A stretch of 64,000 nt of DNA from contig NZ_CP063353.1 of NCBI RefSeq assembly GCF_014931565.1, positions 2,232,001 through 2,296,000 of the forward strand. Reading direction: 5' to 3'. The first letter of the stretch is position 1. Each line of letters starts with the position of its first letter. The stretch is from Clostridium sp. 'deep sea' (GTDB taxonomy: Bacteria > Bacillota > UBA994 > PWPR01). A model generated the notes under the pieces. The model made no database searches and was not told the origin of the DNA. It was given only the letters and a program-made list of their open reading frames with translations. Positions 8,726 to 17,958 of this stretch are shown here, piece after piece. Position numbers and translations under genes: made by a program.

Positions 8726-9346
8726 ATGTGTGGAAGATATACTTTAATTACAGATATTGTTGATATATTAACACATTTTGGGATTGATTTATATGAAGAT
8801 CGCGGTCATAATCCTCAATATAATGTTGCCCCTACTAAACTTATGCCAATAATAAATCAGCACAAAAAGCTAAATATGCTTAAATGGGGTTGTGAATATA
8901 AAAAACATTATGTTATTAATGTAAGAAATGAAGGTGGCTTTAGAAAGCTTAAAACATGGCAACGTTGTTTAATACCTGCAGACGGTTATTATGAATGGCG
9001 AAAAGAAAAAGGTATTAAACAGCCCTATTATTTTAAAACTAATACAGCCTGGTTTATGTTTGCAGGCCTATATCAACTAGGTGAAAACGCTGGTTTTACT
9101 ATTCTTACAAGTAAAGCCAATGAACAAGTTAAACCTTATCACTCACGTATGCCTATTATTTTAACTAGTGACAATCAATTTAATGATTTTTTACAAAATA
9201 ATATTACGCCCGTATTATACCCAAATCTCAAAATAATTGAGGTTAATAAAGCGGTTAATAATGTTAGAAATAACTCCCCAACTTGCATTGAGCCCCAAAC
9301 TAAAAAACAAATGAGCTTAAATTTATTTAATTCTTTAATGAACTAA
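8726..9346 (+). CDS. SRAP/YedK-type abasic-site protein
   Basis: A 206-residue SOS response-associated peptidase domain protein. It starts MCGRYTL, so Cys2 becomes the N-terminal nucleophile that forms a thiazolidine link with abasic sites in single-stranded DNA. Further conserved blocks are NVAPT near 35, IPADGYYEWR near 90 and HSRMPIIL near 143, where Glu and His complete the active site. It starts 14 bases after the kinase stop with its own AAGGAGAG site and may be co-transcribed. Its 3' end overlaps the convergent gene by 20 bases. Confidence 0.93.
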   Translation: MCGRYTLITDIVDILTHFGIDLYEDRGHNPQYNVAPTKLMPIINQHKKLNMLKWGCEYKKHYVINVRNEGGFRKLKTWQRCLIPADGYYEWRKEKGIKQPYYFKTNTAWFMFAGLYQLGENAGFTILTSKANEQVKPYHSRMPIILTSDNQFNDFLQNNITPVLYPNLKIIEVNKAVNNVRNNSPTCIEPQTKKQMSLNLFNSLMN

Positions 9347-9941
9347 AGATTGTTTGTGTTAAACCACTTTGGCTATATAGCTGATTACTATGTAACACTA
9401 AGAGTGGTATTTTTGTTTTAGAAAATAATTTTGCTATTTGCTTTTTTTGTTTATCACTCACAAAAACTTCATATATATTAATAACCAATAAAACTTTTTC
9501 TGTTTTAGAATCTCTTATTACATAGTCTATATTAACATTAAATATTTCACTAAAATTAGGGTCTTTGTGGTTATAAACTAAGAGGCTATTGAGCTGCTCT
9601 TTTATATTTATTTTATATGCTCTTGTTTTTAATATACTAGAAAGGTAATAATTAAATCTGTCATTGCAGCTGGCTGCTATAGTTTTATCTGGCTCTTGCT
9701 TTGGGTTATGAGCTTCATTTTGATTATTATGTTTGGGTTGACTTATTTCTATTGATACGGGACTTGTCTTTTTACTAGTAATAAGCTTTGGAAAAAAATT
9801 AACTAAGGCTAAAGCTATAGGCACTACAACTAAAGGTAAGCCAATTATTAAACTAATTCTTTGACTAATAATTGCTATAAAAACTATGACTGCACCTACT
9901 AACATAATAGTAGATAAAATTGCTTTCATTACTTTTTGCAT
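9327..9941 (-). CDS. Membrane-anchored DUF2726-like protein
   Basis: A 204-residue protein with two N-terminal membrane helices (about 6-26 and 30-50), a polar linker to about 90 and a cytosolic domain. The segment NVNIDYVIRDSKTEKVLLVI near 135 and PLLVLHS near 185 match the core of DUF2726, a PD-(D/E)XK nuclease-like fold. The usual E-x-D/K catalytic pattern after the beta hairpin is not evident (INIYEVF), so it may be inactive. It lies 28 bases after the actin-like ATPase stop, and the two are probably one operon. Confidence 0.55.
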   Translation of the reverse strand: MQKVMKAILSTIMLVGAVIVFIAIISQRISLIIGLPLVVVPIALALVNFFPKLITSKKTSPVSIEISQPKHNNQNEAHNPKQEPDKTIAASCNDRFNYYLSSILKTRAYKINIKEQLNSLLVYNHKDPNFSEIFNVNIDYVIRDSKTEKVLLVINIYEVFVSDKQKKQIAKLFSKTKIPLLVLHSNQLYSQSGLTQTIFSSLKN

Positions 9942-9969
9942 TACATCATTCCTTTAATTTACCTCTTGA

Positions 9970-11154
9970 TTACATATAAATATCGTCTTCATCGTAAACT
10001 GCAGGCTTTTCTATTTGAATACCTTTGTCTCTAGCTGCAATATAGTAACCACGTACATTGGCCATTAAAGGCTCGTTAAGGACTTGAAAATCTAAATCAG
10101 TAATATTTTGGATAAGATATTTTTGTAAGGACAAGGCCCCTCCACCTACAAAATATACTTTATTAATTTGGTTCTTTTTTATATCATTTATTCTTAGGGT
10201 TTTAAATAGTTTGCTAGTAATATTTATAGTAAACTCTTGCAGATACTCATCTACTATTTGGTTTATGTCTACAACATCACCTTGTCGGGTTCTAATTACC
10301 CCTTTACTCTTCCTTATGGCTATACCTACCTGTTGCCTATTAACATCAATATTATAGTCTTTTAGCAATGATTCTGCGATTAAATTCATTGGTTCAGCAA
10401 CCCCTGAATCAAAGCCAAAGCTATCTTCAAAATCTCCATCATATAAAACTGCTACATCAGTAGTAAATCCACCAATATCTACAATTACGTTTAAAGAGTT
10501 TTTTATTTCGGAATAGGCAAAGTCGTTTTGTTTGCCAGTATCGGTGGTTATGTAGTTTAGAGCGGCTGCCGAGCTTTCGGGCATTACTACTATATCTTTA
10601 ATATGAATTTTTGTTTGAGCATTGTTGAAAATTGGGTTGTGAAACTTAATAGTATGCTCACCAACTAATCTGTTATATAAAAGTGTACGGTGCTCTTCAC
10701 GCTGCCAAAACTCCTCAGCAGACAAGCCTGTTCCTAGTATAATATTATGACTACTTTGGGGGTTATTGGGGTTATATAAGCAATAGGCGATTGCTGTTAG
10801 TATTGAATGAATAAGGTATGGATAATCGGCTTTATTACCCCCCTCTTCTCTATTTAATAAACGGCTATGACTATATTTAAATGCCATTCCTCCCACAAAC
10901 CATCTACCTAAGTTCTTTCCTTTACTTACAATGTCAACATCAAGCAAATTTATTGGGTGAGCCTTATCTGCTGTAAGTTTTCGGCGATTTCTTCCAGCGG
11001 CTATTAAATTAGCAATACCTATTTCATGATTTGTAGTTTTTACCTTAAGTATTTCATTACCATAATCTACACCTATTGGTATCGAGTTGGTTTCTGTAAT
11101 GAGGTTATTAAGGTCAACATTGTTTATTACTTTGTTATGTAGTTTGCTGTTCAT
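9970..11154 (-). CDS. Actin-like ATPase, ParM/Alp type
   Basis: About 394 residues with the actin/Hsp70 ATPase fold as in ParM and archaeal Ta0583. Phosphate-1 is near IPIGVDYGNE (residue 26), phosphate-2 is NVIVDIGGFTTDV near 225 and the adenosine loop is VYFVGGGALSL near 345. ParM-type filaments push plasmids or phage DNA apart with a DNA-binding partner. No ParR is visible; the downstream partner is a membrane DUF2726-like protein instead, so the role may be different from plasmid segregation. ATG at 11154 follows GGAG; a GTG four codons upstream also exists. Confidence 0.8.
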   Translation of the reverse strand: MNSKLHNKVINNVDLNNLITETNSIPIGVDYGNEILKVKTTNHEIGIANLIAAGRNRRKLTADKAHPINLLDVDIVSKGKNLGRWFVGGMAFKYSHSRLLNREEGGNKADYPYLIHSILTAIAYCLYNPNNPQSSHNIILGTGLSAEEFWQREEHRTLLYNRLVGEHTIKFHNPIFNNAQTKIHIKDIVVMPESSAAALNYITTDTGKQNDFAYSEIKNSLNVIVDIGGFTTDVAVLYDGDFEDSFGFDSGVAEPMNLIAESLLKDYNIDVNRQQVGIAIRKSKGVIRTRQGDVVDINQIVDEYLQEFTINITSKLFKTLRINDIKKNQINKVYFVGGGALSLQKYLIQNITDLDFQVLNEPLMANVRGYYIAARDKGIQIEKPAVYDEDDIYM

Positions 11155-11258
11155 TGAACACTCCACTCCTTAAACTCTAAAGTAATTTCTGGTAAATCAT
11201 AATCATTAAGTATAGGGGTTAATTAACAAGTTAAATAACCCCATCGCTACTTAACTAT

Positions 11259-12242
11259 TTAATCTTCGTCGGCTAAAAACAGTGATTCAATAGCATCTCT
11301 GTTTAGACCTGCACTTAAAGCTAATATTGCTCTAATACGAGCCTTTTGGCCATTAAATTTATTGGCAAAAATTGCACCCGCCTGTTTTAAGTGCCACGCT
11401 GCACCTTCATATCCGTAACTATCTAAAACTCTGCCCTCAAAACAACGTGAACAAATTATCACAACTATTCCCTGGGAAATAGCTCTTATAGCTGCCTCAG
11501 CCATTTTTGGTGGCAGATTTCCTCTACCCATAGCCTCTATTACTATGCCATGATATTTTTTACTAATGCAAAAGTCTATTAAATCCCCAGTCATACCCAC
11601 CCCAGATTTTATTAATGAAACCTTAACTGTTATGGCCTGTGGTTTAACTACAGGCAAGCGAGAGATATTTCGATAGTATATTATTTTATCTGTATCTACT
11701 AAGCCTATTGGTCCTAGCCCCGGGCTTTTAAATGTATTAAGCTTATTTGTATGGGTTTTAGTAACATCTCTAGCTGCATGTATTTCATTAGCCATTACTA
11801 ATACTACACCTTTACCACAAGACTTTTTGTTTATGGCAACTCTTAAAGCATCGTGTAAATTATGGTGACCATCATAAGCCATTTCAGAGCTATTTTTCAT
11901 TGCTCCTATAATTACTATAGGCTTTGGCCCATCATAAATGCCATCTAAAAAACTGGCTGTTTCTTCAAGAGAATCGGTGCCGTGGGTAACTATTACTCCA
12001 GTTATATCTTTTTGCTGCGTATATTTGTAAATTATTTTATACAGTTTTAGCATTAAATTTGGTGTCATATGAGGCCCTGGAAACATTCCAAAGTTATATA
12101 CTTCAACATCTGTTAAGTCTTCTGCATTTGATACACCTTTTAAGATGTCCTGACCTTTAAGTGCTGGTACAGCTGCCCCCATTTTATTATCAATTTTCAT
12201 TGATATTGTTCCACCTGTAAATATTATTGCAACCTTTGGCAT
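11259..12242 (-). CDS. ansA: L-asparaginase
   Basis: A 327-residue asparaginase. The first catalytic motif FTGGTISMK is at residues 8-16 (nucleophilic Thr in TGGTI), and the second, IVTHGTDSLEETA, is near 84-96, with the THGTD triad residues. Length and motifs fit cytoplasmic bacterial type I asparaginases: there is no signal peptide. It hydrolyses L-asparagine to aspartate and ammonia. It is monocistronic by appearance; the divergent prepilin peptidase gene lies 300 bases away. Confidence 0.93.
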   Translation of the reverse strand: MPKVAIIFTGGTISMKIDNKMGAAVPALKGQDILKGVSNAEDLTDVEVYNFGMFPGPHMTPNLMLKLYKIIYKYTQQKDITGVIVTHGTDSLEETASFLDGIYDGPKPIVIIGAMKNSSEMAYDGHHNLHDALRVAINKKSCGKGVVLVMANEIHAARDVTKTHTNKLNTFKSPGLGPIGLVDTDKIIYYRNISRLPVVKPQAITVKVSLIKSGVGMTGDLIDFCISKKYHGIVIEAMGRGNLPPKMAEAAIRAISQGIVVIICSRCFEGRVLDSYGYEGAAWHLKQAGAIFANKFNGQKARIRAILALSAGLNRDAIESLFLADED

Positions 12243-12546
12243 ATAAGCACCTCATTCTATTAAATGATTCATAATTATTTTAACATATTTGTATTACTTA
12301 ATATCTGTAATATTATTAAGTTATTTATCATTTAATGCCACTTATTTTATTGTTTTATGAAAATTACTGCTTTTAATATCAGCTACATAATGATTTTTGA
12401 TTTATGTTATGATATATTTAATATTAATTTAAACTATAAATGTGTTAAAATCAATGTTTATATATGGCTTATTAAGTAATAGCAATAATTATATAATGTT
12501 ATGGTACATGTTGTATTTATAAGGAATTATTATATGGAGTTATTAT
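12243..12546. other. Divergent intergenic region with 13-bp tandem duplication
   Basis: No gene is seen. The region is about 80% A+T and must hold promoters for ansA (minus) and the prepilin peptidase (plus). At its right end TATATGGAGTTAT occurs twice in tandem (12531-12543 and 12544-12556), duplicating a possible start codon and GGAG. Confidence 0.6.
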
Positions 12547-13293
12547 ATGGAGTTATTTATGTATGTATTTATTTTTATTTTAGGTTTAATTTTTGGTTCT
12601 TTTTTTAATGTATGTATTTATAGAATTCCCTTAAACGAAGATATTTTTATTTCTCGCTCAAAATGCTTTAGCTGTGGCAAAAGTCTTGGTGCTTTAGATA
12701 TGGTGCCAGTATTAAGCTATATTTTTTTAGGTGGTAAATGTAGGTATTGTAAAAGTAAAATAAGCCTAAGGTATCCTTTAATAGAGCTTTTAACAGCAGT
12801 ACTGTTTTGTATTACCTACTATAGAACAGGTTTAAACATAAATTTAGTTGTGCACCTTTTACTTGTTTCTTTGTTAATAATAATAGCTTTTATTGATTTA
12901 GACCACCTAATAATACCCCATTCTTTAACTATTACTGGTATGTTTATTGCTTTAGGCTGGCAGCTTTATAGTAGTAGTTTATCTTGGACCTCTATTACCT
13001 TAGGTTTTATTATTGGCTTTGGCGTTCCTGGAATAATTGCTTTATTTGGTGGCATGGGTGGTGGAGACGTTATGTTAGGGGGCATGTTTGGTCTCTTTTT
13101 GGGGTTTAAGTACACCTTAACACTTTTAATGATATCTTTTATTATCGGTGGAATTTATAGCATATTTATGTTAGCTACTAAAAAGAAAAAGGGCAAAGAG
13201 ATGGTAGCCTTTGGTCCGTTTTTGGTTATTGCTGGTTTAATAGTATTATGGTATGGAGCTGAAATTTTAACTTGGTATGGAGTTAGTTTATAG
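12547..13293 (+). CDS. Type IV prepilin peptidase
   Basis: A 248-residue multispanning aspartyl protease of the PilD/ComC family. The N-terminal domain has GSFFNVCIYR and two CxxC pairs (CFSCG near 36 and CRYC near 60) that bind zinc for the methyltransferase half. The catalytic aspartates lie in AFIDLDHLIIP near 117 and GGGDVMLGG near 177. It cleaves leader peptides of type IV pilins or competence pseudopilins at the membrane. The start is ambiguous: ATG 12547 lies far from AAGGA, whereas Met5 (12559) follows GGAG by six bases. No pilin genes are nearby. Confidence 0.9.
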   Translation: MELFMYVFIFILGLIFGSFFNVCIYRIPLNEDIFISRSKCFSCGKSLGALDMVPVLSYIFLGGKCRYCKSKISLRYPLIELLTAVLFCITYYRTGLNINLVVHLLLVSLLIIIAFIDLDHLIIPHSLTITGMFIALGWQLYSSSLSWTSITLGFIIGFGVPGIIALFGGMGGGDVMLGGMFGLFLGFKYTLTLLMISFIIGGIYSIFMLATKKKKGKEMVAFGPFLVIAGLIVLWYGAEILTWYGVSL

Positions 13294-13399
13294 AAACTCA
13301 TTTTTCTATAATGGATTATGAATTAATTGTTTTTTAAATTTTTGTTGTAAATACTTGATTTATTAAGCATACTATATTATAATACTGTAAATATTTATT

Positions 13400-13660
13400 A
13401 CACAGATAGGAAGAGTAAGTTTGCTTAATCGATAAAGAGAGCTGGCGATGGTGAAAAACCAGTACGATTGGTATCCTGAAAAACATCCTGGAGTTGTCAG
13501 AAGAAATCTTTTTTGGAGAGTAGAACTGACCGGTAACACACCGTTATTTGTGTCACGGCATGTTAGTGCTGGTAGAGTGGTCTTTATAAGACAATTTGGG
13601 TGGTACCGCGGAAAGTAATCTTTCGTCCCTTTTAGATTAGGGATTGAGGGATTTTTTATA
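13400..13660 (+). promoter_or_regulatory. T-box riboswitch leader of asnS
   Basis: The core TGGTACCGCG is at 13601-13610. Stem I elements include AGAGAGCTGGCGATGG around 13436-13451 and TCCTGGAGTTG around 13488. A terminator hairpin (TCCCTTTTAGATTAGGGA then TTTTTTAT) follows at about 13624-13662. It couples asnS transcription to uncharged tRNA, expected to be tRNA-Asn from the gene downstream; I could not assign the specifier triplet unambiguously. Confidence 0.9.
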
Positions 13661-13679
13661 TTTTAAAGGAGGTTTTACT

Positions 13680-15074
13680 ATGCAAGACTTTACTCTAATT
13701 AAACAATTATTTAGAAACTCAGAATCGTTTAGTGACAAAGAAATTATTGTAACAGGTTGGGTAAGAAGTAATAGGGCTTCTAACAAATTTGGATTTTTAG
13801 CTATTAATGATGGAAGTTTTTTTAACGCCTTACAAGTTGTTTATGAGGAAGAACTAAGCAATTTTAAAGATGCCTGTAAATTTAACATTGGTACTGCTTT
13901 AATAATTAAAGGCAAATTAGTTTTAACTCCTAATGCCAAACAGCCTTTTGAACTAAAGGCCAGTGAAATTATAGTTGAAGGTGAGTCTACTCCCGATTTT
14001 CCGCTACAAAAAAAGCGCCATAGTTTTGAGTATTTAAGATCTATTGCTCATTTAAGACCCAGAACAAATACCTTTGCTGCAGTAAACAGGGTACGCTCCG
14101 AGGCGGCCTTTGCTCTTCATAAGTTTTTTAATGATAGAGGCTTTGTATATGTTCATACCCCTATTATTACAGGTAGTGACTGTGAGGGTGCTGGTGAAAT
14201 GTTTAGGGTTACAACTTTAAACCTAAGTGATATACCCAAAGATGAACAAGGCAAAGTGGATTATAATAAAGACTTTTTTGGTAAAGAAACATTTTTAACT
14301 GTTAGTGGACAATTAAATGTTGAAGGCTTTGCTCAGTCTTTAAGAAACGTATATACCTTTGGTCCTACTTTTAGATCTGAGAACTCAAATACCTCACGTC
14401 ATGCCTCTGAGTTTTGGATGATTGAGCCCGAAATGGCTTTTGCAGATATCAATGATAATATGCGTGTTGGTGAAGCCATGATGAAGTCTTTAATTACCGA
14501 TATTATAAATAAATGTCCTGAAGAAATGCAGTTTTTTAATAAGTTTGTTGATAAGGGGTTATTAAGTAGACTAGAGAATATTGTTAATTCAGATTTTGCT
14601 TGCATAACCTACACAGAGGCAATTGAGCTGTTAGAAAAGGCCCCTGTTAAGTTTGAGTTTCCTGTTAAATGGGGTATTGATTTACAGTCTGAACATGAGC
14701 GTTATATTACTGAAAAGGTGTTTAAAAAGCCTGTTTATGTAATTAATTATCCCAAAGAGATTAAGGCCTTTTATATGCGTTTAAATGACGATAATAAAAC
14801 CGTTGGTGCTATGGACTTGTTGGTACCAGGAATTGGTGAAATTATTGGTGGTAGTGAGCGTGAAAACAGATACGATGTATTGTTAAGACGTATTAAAGAA
14901 ATGGATTTAAACGAAGAAGATTATTCATTCTATTTAGATTTACGTAAATATGGTTCTACACGTCACTCTGGTTACGGATTAGGATTTGAGAGAGCTATTA
15001 TGTATTTAACTGGTATGTCTAATATTAGAGACGTTTTGCCATACCCACGCACCCCCAGAAACGCTCAATTTTAG
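13680..15074 (+). CDS. asnS: Asparaginyl-tRNA synthetase
   Basis: A 464-residue class IIb synthetase. The OB-fold anticodon-binding domain occupies 1-115 (VTGWVRSNR near 20). Class II motif 1 is around 135-165, motif 2 is [20 protein letters not shown] near 225, and motif 3 is [17 protein letters not shown] near 425. The motif 2 and C-terminal PRTPRNAQF patterns are those of AsnRS rather than AspRS. It charges tRNA-Asn with asparagine. I chose ATG 13680 because AAAGGAGG stands eight bases upstream, twelve codons inside the longest frame. It is controlled by the T-box and followed after three bases by a cyclase-family gene. Confidence 0.97.
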   Translation: MQDFTLIKQLFRNSESFSDKEIIVTGWVRSNRASNKFGFLAINDGSFFNALQVVYEEELSNFKDACKFNIGTALIIKGKLVLTPNAKQPFELKASEIIVEGESTPDFPLQKKRHSFEYLRSIAHLRPRTNTFAAVNRVRSEAAFALHKFFNDRGFVYVHTPIITGSDCEGAGEMFRVTTLNLSDIPKDEQGKVDYNKDFFGKETFLTVSGQLNVEGFAQSLRNVYTFGPTFRSENSNTSRHASEFWMIEPEMAFADINDNMRVGEAMMKSLITDIINKCPEEMQFFNKFVDKGLLSRLENIVNSDFACITYTEAIELLEKAPVKFEFPVKWGIDLQSEHERYITEKVFKKPVYVINYPKEIKAFYMRLNDDNKTVGAMDLLVPGIGEIIGGSERENRYDVLLRRIKEMDLNEEDYSFYLDLRKYGSTRHSGYGLGFERAIMYLTGMSNIRDVLPYPRTPRNAQF

Positions 15075-15077
15075 GCT

Positions 15078-15716
15078 ATGCAGGTATACGACTTAAGCCA
15101 CACTTTAAGTTCAACAATGCCCTATTATCCTGGCACTAGTAAACCAGTTTTTAATAAACTATTTAACTATGAAGATAACGGTATCAACTATACTCAGTTT
15201 GAGTTTACTTGTCATACCGGTACCCATATTGACTGCCCAGCGCATCTTACTGATAAACAGCTTTATACCCACAATGTTGCTTTAACAAACTTTTGTGGTA
15301 AAGCAACAGTAGTTGACTGTACTAAATATACTTTTAACAATGAAATACAGTTAGCAGTATTAAAAGATGTAGCTATAGCTGATTATGATTATGTTTTATT
15401 TTACACTGGTTTTGACAAAAATTGGGGTAAAGAATGTTATTTCAGTGAGTTTTCAGTATTTAGTGCTGACTTAGCTAATTATATTGCTGACTCTAAACTA
15501 AAAGGCATAGGTGTTGACCTTGTTTCTATTGACCCAGTTAAAAACACTAACTATAGAAATCATAAAAAAGTTCTAGGTAGTAACAAGATTATTGTAGAAA
15601 ACCTAACAAACTTAGAACAATTAATAAATAAGTGTTTTGAATTTTATGCTTTACCGCTAAAAATTAAAAATGGTGATGGTTCTCCAGTGAGGGCAATAGC
15701 TGTTATTAATAGTTAA
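15078..15716 (+). CDS. Cyclase/kynurenine formamidase-like metal hydrolase
   Basis: A 212-residue protein of the cyclase family (PF04199). The signature HTGTHIDCPAHL near residues 46-57 supplies His/Asp metal ligands, and VDLVSIDPV near 145 is the other conserved block. Family members hydrolyse N-formylkynurenine, isatin or other amides; the substrate here cannot be assigned. It starts three bases after asnS stops and so belongs to the T-box-controlled unit, which is odd for a kynurenine enzyme and hints at an amino-acid-related role. Confidence 0.85.
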   Translation: MQVYDLSHTLSSTMPYYPGTSKPVFNKLFNYEDNGINYTQFEFTCHTGTHIDCPAHLTDKQLYTHNVALTNFCGKATVVDCTKYTFNNEIQLAVLKDVAIADYDYVLFYTGFDKNWGKECYFSEFSVFSADLANYIADSKLKGIGVDLVSIDPVKNTNYRNHKKVLGSNKIIVENLTNLEQLINKCFEFYALPLKIKNGDGSPVRAIAVINS

Positions 15717-15745
15717 GTAAAGCTCTTTATAGTTAGTTATATGGT

Positions 15746-15796
15746 AAAAAGCATTAAATTATAGGAAATTTGCTCTACAATTTAATGCTTTTTTTT
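15746..15796 (+). terminator. Rho-independent terminator
   Basis: Arms AAAAGCATTAAATT / AATTTAATGCTTTT with a long loop and eight T, closing the asnS-cyclase unit. Confidence 0.85.
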
Positions 15797-15993
15797 ATTA
15801 TTAGTCACTAAATTTAAAACGAATAATATAATAAAATATGCTGTTATTATTAGTTTATTATGTTTTTAGTGTTTATTAATATTATAATATTTTTGATAGC
15901 TTTTATGACAAAATGTTTATTATTTTAAGACTAGCTTGTCACCTTTGTCCAGATATGTACATACCATATAATGAATGAGGGGGAGGTGAAGAG

Positions 15994-16398
15994 TTGACTA
16001 CTTCATTTACAACAGGACCTATTTATGTTGACCCACCAGTTCGTGTTGGAGAATTTGCCTTTGGATTATTAATTTCCTTATTTATGGGAGAGCCAAGCGT
16101 AACAATAGAATCTATAGAGCTTTATGGTGCGCCAAATTCAGGATTTAATACCCCAGAAACCTGAACTAGGATTTTATTAGTAGATAAAATGGAACTCGAA
16201 AATGATAAGATGATTAATATTGTAGAAGAGGTTCGTAGCGGTTTTCCATACTACCAGTGGGTAATTAACTACCAAACTGAAGTTCAAGTTAACGGAGTAA
16301 CTCACTCTTTATATTTATTAAATAAAAATTATCAATCTATAAGTAATGCTCCATTAATAGCTAATGGAGCTTGGACCTTAATTCCAACGCTGGTCTAA
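15994..16398 (+). pseudogene. Unknown small gene interrupted by an in-frame TGA
   Basis: A strong GGGGGAGGTGAAGAG site precedes TTG at 15994, opening a 56-codon frame (MTTSFTTGPIYVDPP...) that ends in TGA at 16162-16164. The same frame then stays open to 16398, giving the piece with GFPYYQWVINYQ and LYLLNKNYQSISNAP. The second part has an ATG at 16189 but no good ribosome site, so the two look like halves of one roughly 134-codon gene. Alternatives are a nonsense mutation, two genes, or UGA read as selenocysteine, since this organism appears to decode Sec. I do not recognise the family. A terminator follows. Confidence 0.5.
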
Positions 16399-16418
16399 AA
16401 TTATTCTGTAAAAATGGC

Positions 16419-16456
16419 AAATCCGTTTCATTCATGAAACGGATTTTTATTTTATA
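16419..16456 (+). terminator. Rho-independent terminator
   Basis: Arms AAATCCGTTTCAT / ATGAAACGGATTT followed by TTATTTTAT after the interrupted small gene. Confidence 0.9.
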
Positions 16457-16512
16457 GCAGGATTCATACAGTAAAATGTCTAATTTTATACAAAATCGAA
16501 AGGAGTTAAGCT

Positions 16513-17958
16513 ATGCAAAAGAAAATCGAACAAATCTTAAATTTTTTGAAATCAAAAAATGTTGACTATGCGGATATACGAGTTCAAGAAGTAGTTACCG
16601 AAGATATTGCCACTGAAAACCTAAATGTTTTAACATTGCAAACTGACCGCTCTAAAGGATATGGTATAAGGGTATTTTTAAACGGAGCTTTGGGATTTGC
16701 TGGCTCTCAGGAATTTGACAAAATGGAGCAGGTTGCTTTACAAGCTATTGAAATTGCCAAAGCAAGTGCTATAGCTCAAAAAGAGCCTTTAAAACTGGAT
16801 AAAAAACCAGTTGTTGTTGATGAATACAATACACCTTTTAAAATTGATCCATTTTCAATTTCTAAAAAGAAAAAAATAGATTTACTTTTAAATGCTGAAA
16901 AAGCCATGCAAGACAATGCTAAGTTGTTTAAAACTAAGGGATTTTTAGGATTTAGAAAAGAGAGTAAAATTTTTGCTGACACCGATGGATCATACATAAC
17001 TCAAAATTTACTTGAGTCGGGTGGTGGAATTGAGGCTGCAGCTGCTGATGGTAAAGATATGCAAATGAGAAGTTATCCTAATTCATTTAGAGGTAACTTT
17101 AGCACCGCTGGTTATGAATATGTTGAATCGTTACAATTAGTAGAAACAGCACCTAAAATCGCTAAAGAAGCCGAGGCATTGTTAATTGCTGAGGAGTGCC
17201 CTAGTGGTATTTATGATTTAGTTATTGATGGTACCCAACTCTACCTTCAAATTCATGAAAGTATTGGTCACCCAATTGAGCTAGATAGAGTTTTGGGTTA
17301 TGAGGCTGGTTATGCTGGTACAAGCTTTTTAGATCCTAGTATGATTGATAATTTAAAATACGGCTCTGAACATGTAAACGTAGTGGCAGATGCTACAGTT
17401 CCAGGTGGTTTAGGTACATTTGGTTATGATGATGAGGGCATAAAAGCTCAATGTACCCCTATTATTACCAAGGGTATTTTTAAGGGATTTTTATCTTCTC
17501 GTGATACAGCCCCTGTTATCAATCAGGTTTCTAATGGCACCTCTCGTGCCTCAAGCTGGGGTCGTATTCCTATTGTAAGAATGACAAATATAAATCTATT
17601 ACCAGGAGATAAAACTTTAGACGAGTTGTTTGCTGGAATCGAAAATGGTTTATACCTAAAAACTAATAAAAGTTGGAGTATTGACGACAGAAGACTTAAT
17701 TTTCAGTTTGCAACTGAAATAGCTTTTGAAATTAAAAATGGCAAACTTACAGGTAAGATTTATAAAAATCCTATTTATACTGGTATTACACCAGAATTTT
17801 GGGGTTCTTGTGACGGTGTTGGCAATGAAGATTTATGGGTATTTTATGGCACACCTAACTGTGGTAAAGGTGAACCAGGTCAGGTTGCCCATGTGGGTCA
17901 TGGTTGCTCTCCTGCAAGATTCCGTAAAGTAAAGGTAGGTGTTTCGGATGTTAAATAA
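16513..17958 (+). CDS. tldD: TldD metalloprotease subunit
   Basis: A 481-residue TldD/PmbA-family protein. The zinc motif HESIGH is at 248-253, followed by ELDRVLGYEAGYAGTSF, typical of TldD. A third ligand cysteine may be in GCSPARF near the C-terminus. TldD and TldE form a heterodimeric protease that degrades unfolded peptides and, in some bacteria, removes leader peptides of modified peptides. The tldE partner overlaps its 3' end, so the pair is one operon. Start ATG follows AAAGGAG. Confidence 0.95.
   Translation: MQKKIEQILNFLKSKNVDYADIRVQEVVTEDIATENLNVLTLQTDRSKGYGIRVFLNGALGFAGSQEFDKMEQVALQAIEIAKASAIAQKEPLKLDKKPVVVDEYNTPFKIDPFSISKKKKIDLLLNAEKAMQDNAKLFKTKGFLGFRKESKIFADTDGSYITQNLLESGGGIEAAAADGKDMQMRSYPNSFRGNFSTAGYEYVESLQLVETAPKIAKEAEALLIAEECPSGIYDLVIDGTQLYLQIHESIGHPIELDRVLGYEAGYAGTSFLDPSMIDNLKYGSEHVNVVADATVPGGLGTFGYDDEGIKAQCTPIITKGIFKGFLSSRDTAPVINQVSNGTSRASSWGRIPIVRMTNINLLPGDKTLDELFAGIENGLYLKTNKSWSIDDRRLNFQFATEIAFEIKNGKLTGKIYKNPIYTGITPEFWGSCDGVGNEDLWVFYGTPNCGKGEPGQVAHVGHGCSPARFRKVKVGVSDVK

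Noticed and set aside
13400-13660. Reading the asnS T-box specifier
   Set aside because: Both CCT and AAC sit near the expected loop; I could not choose without folding.
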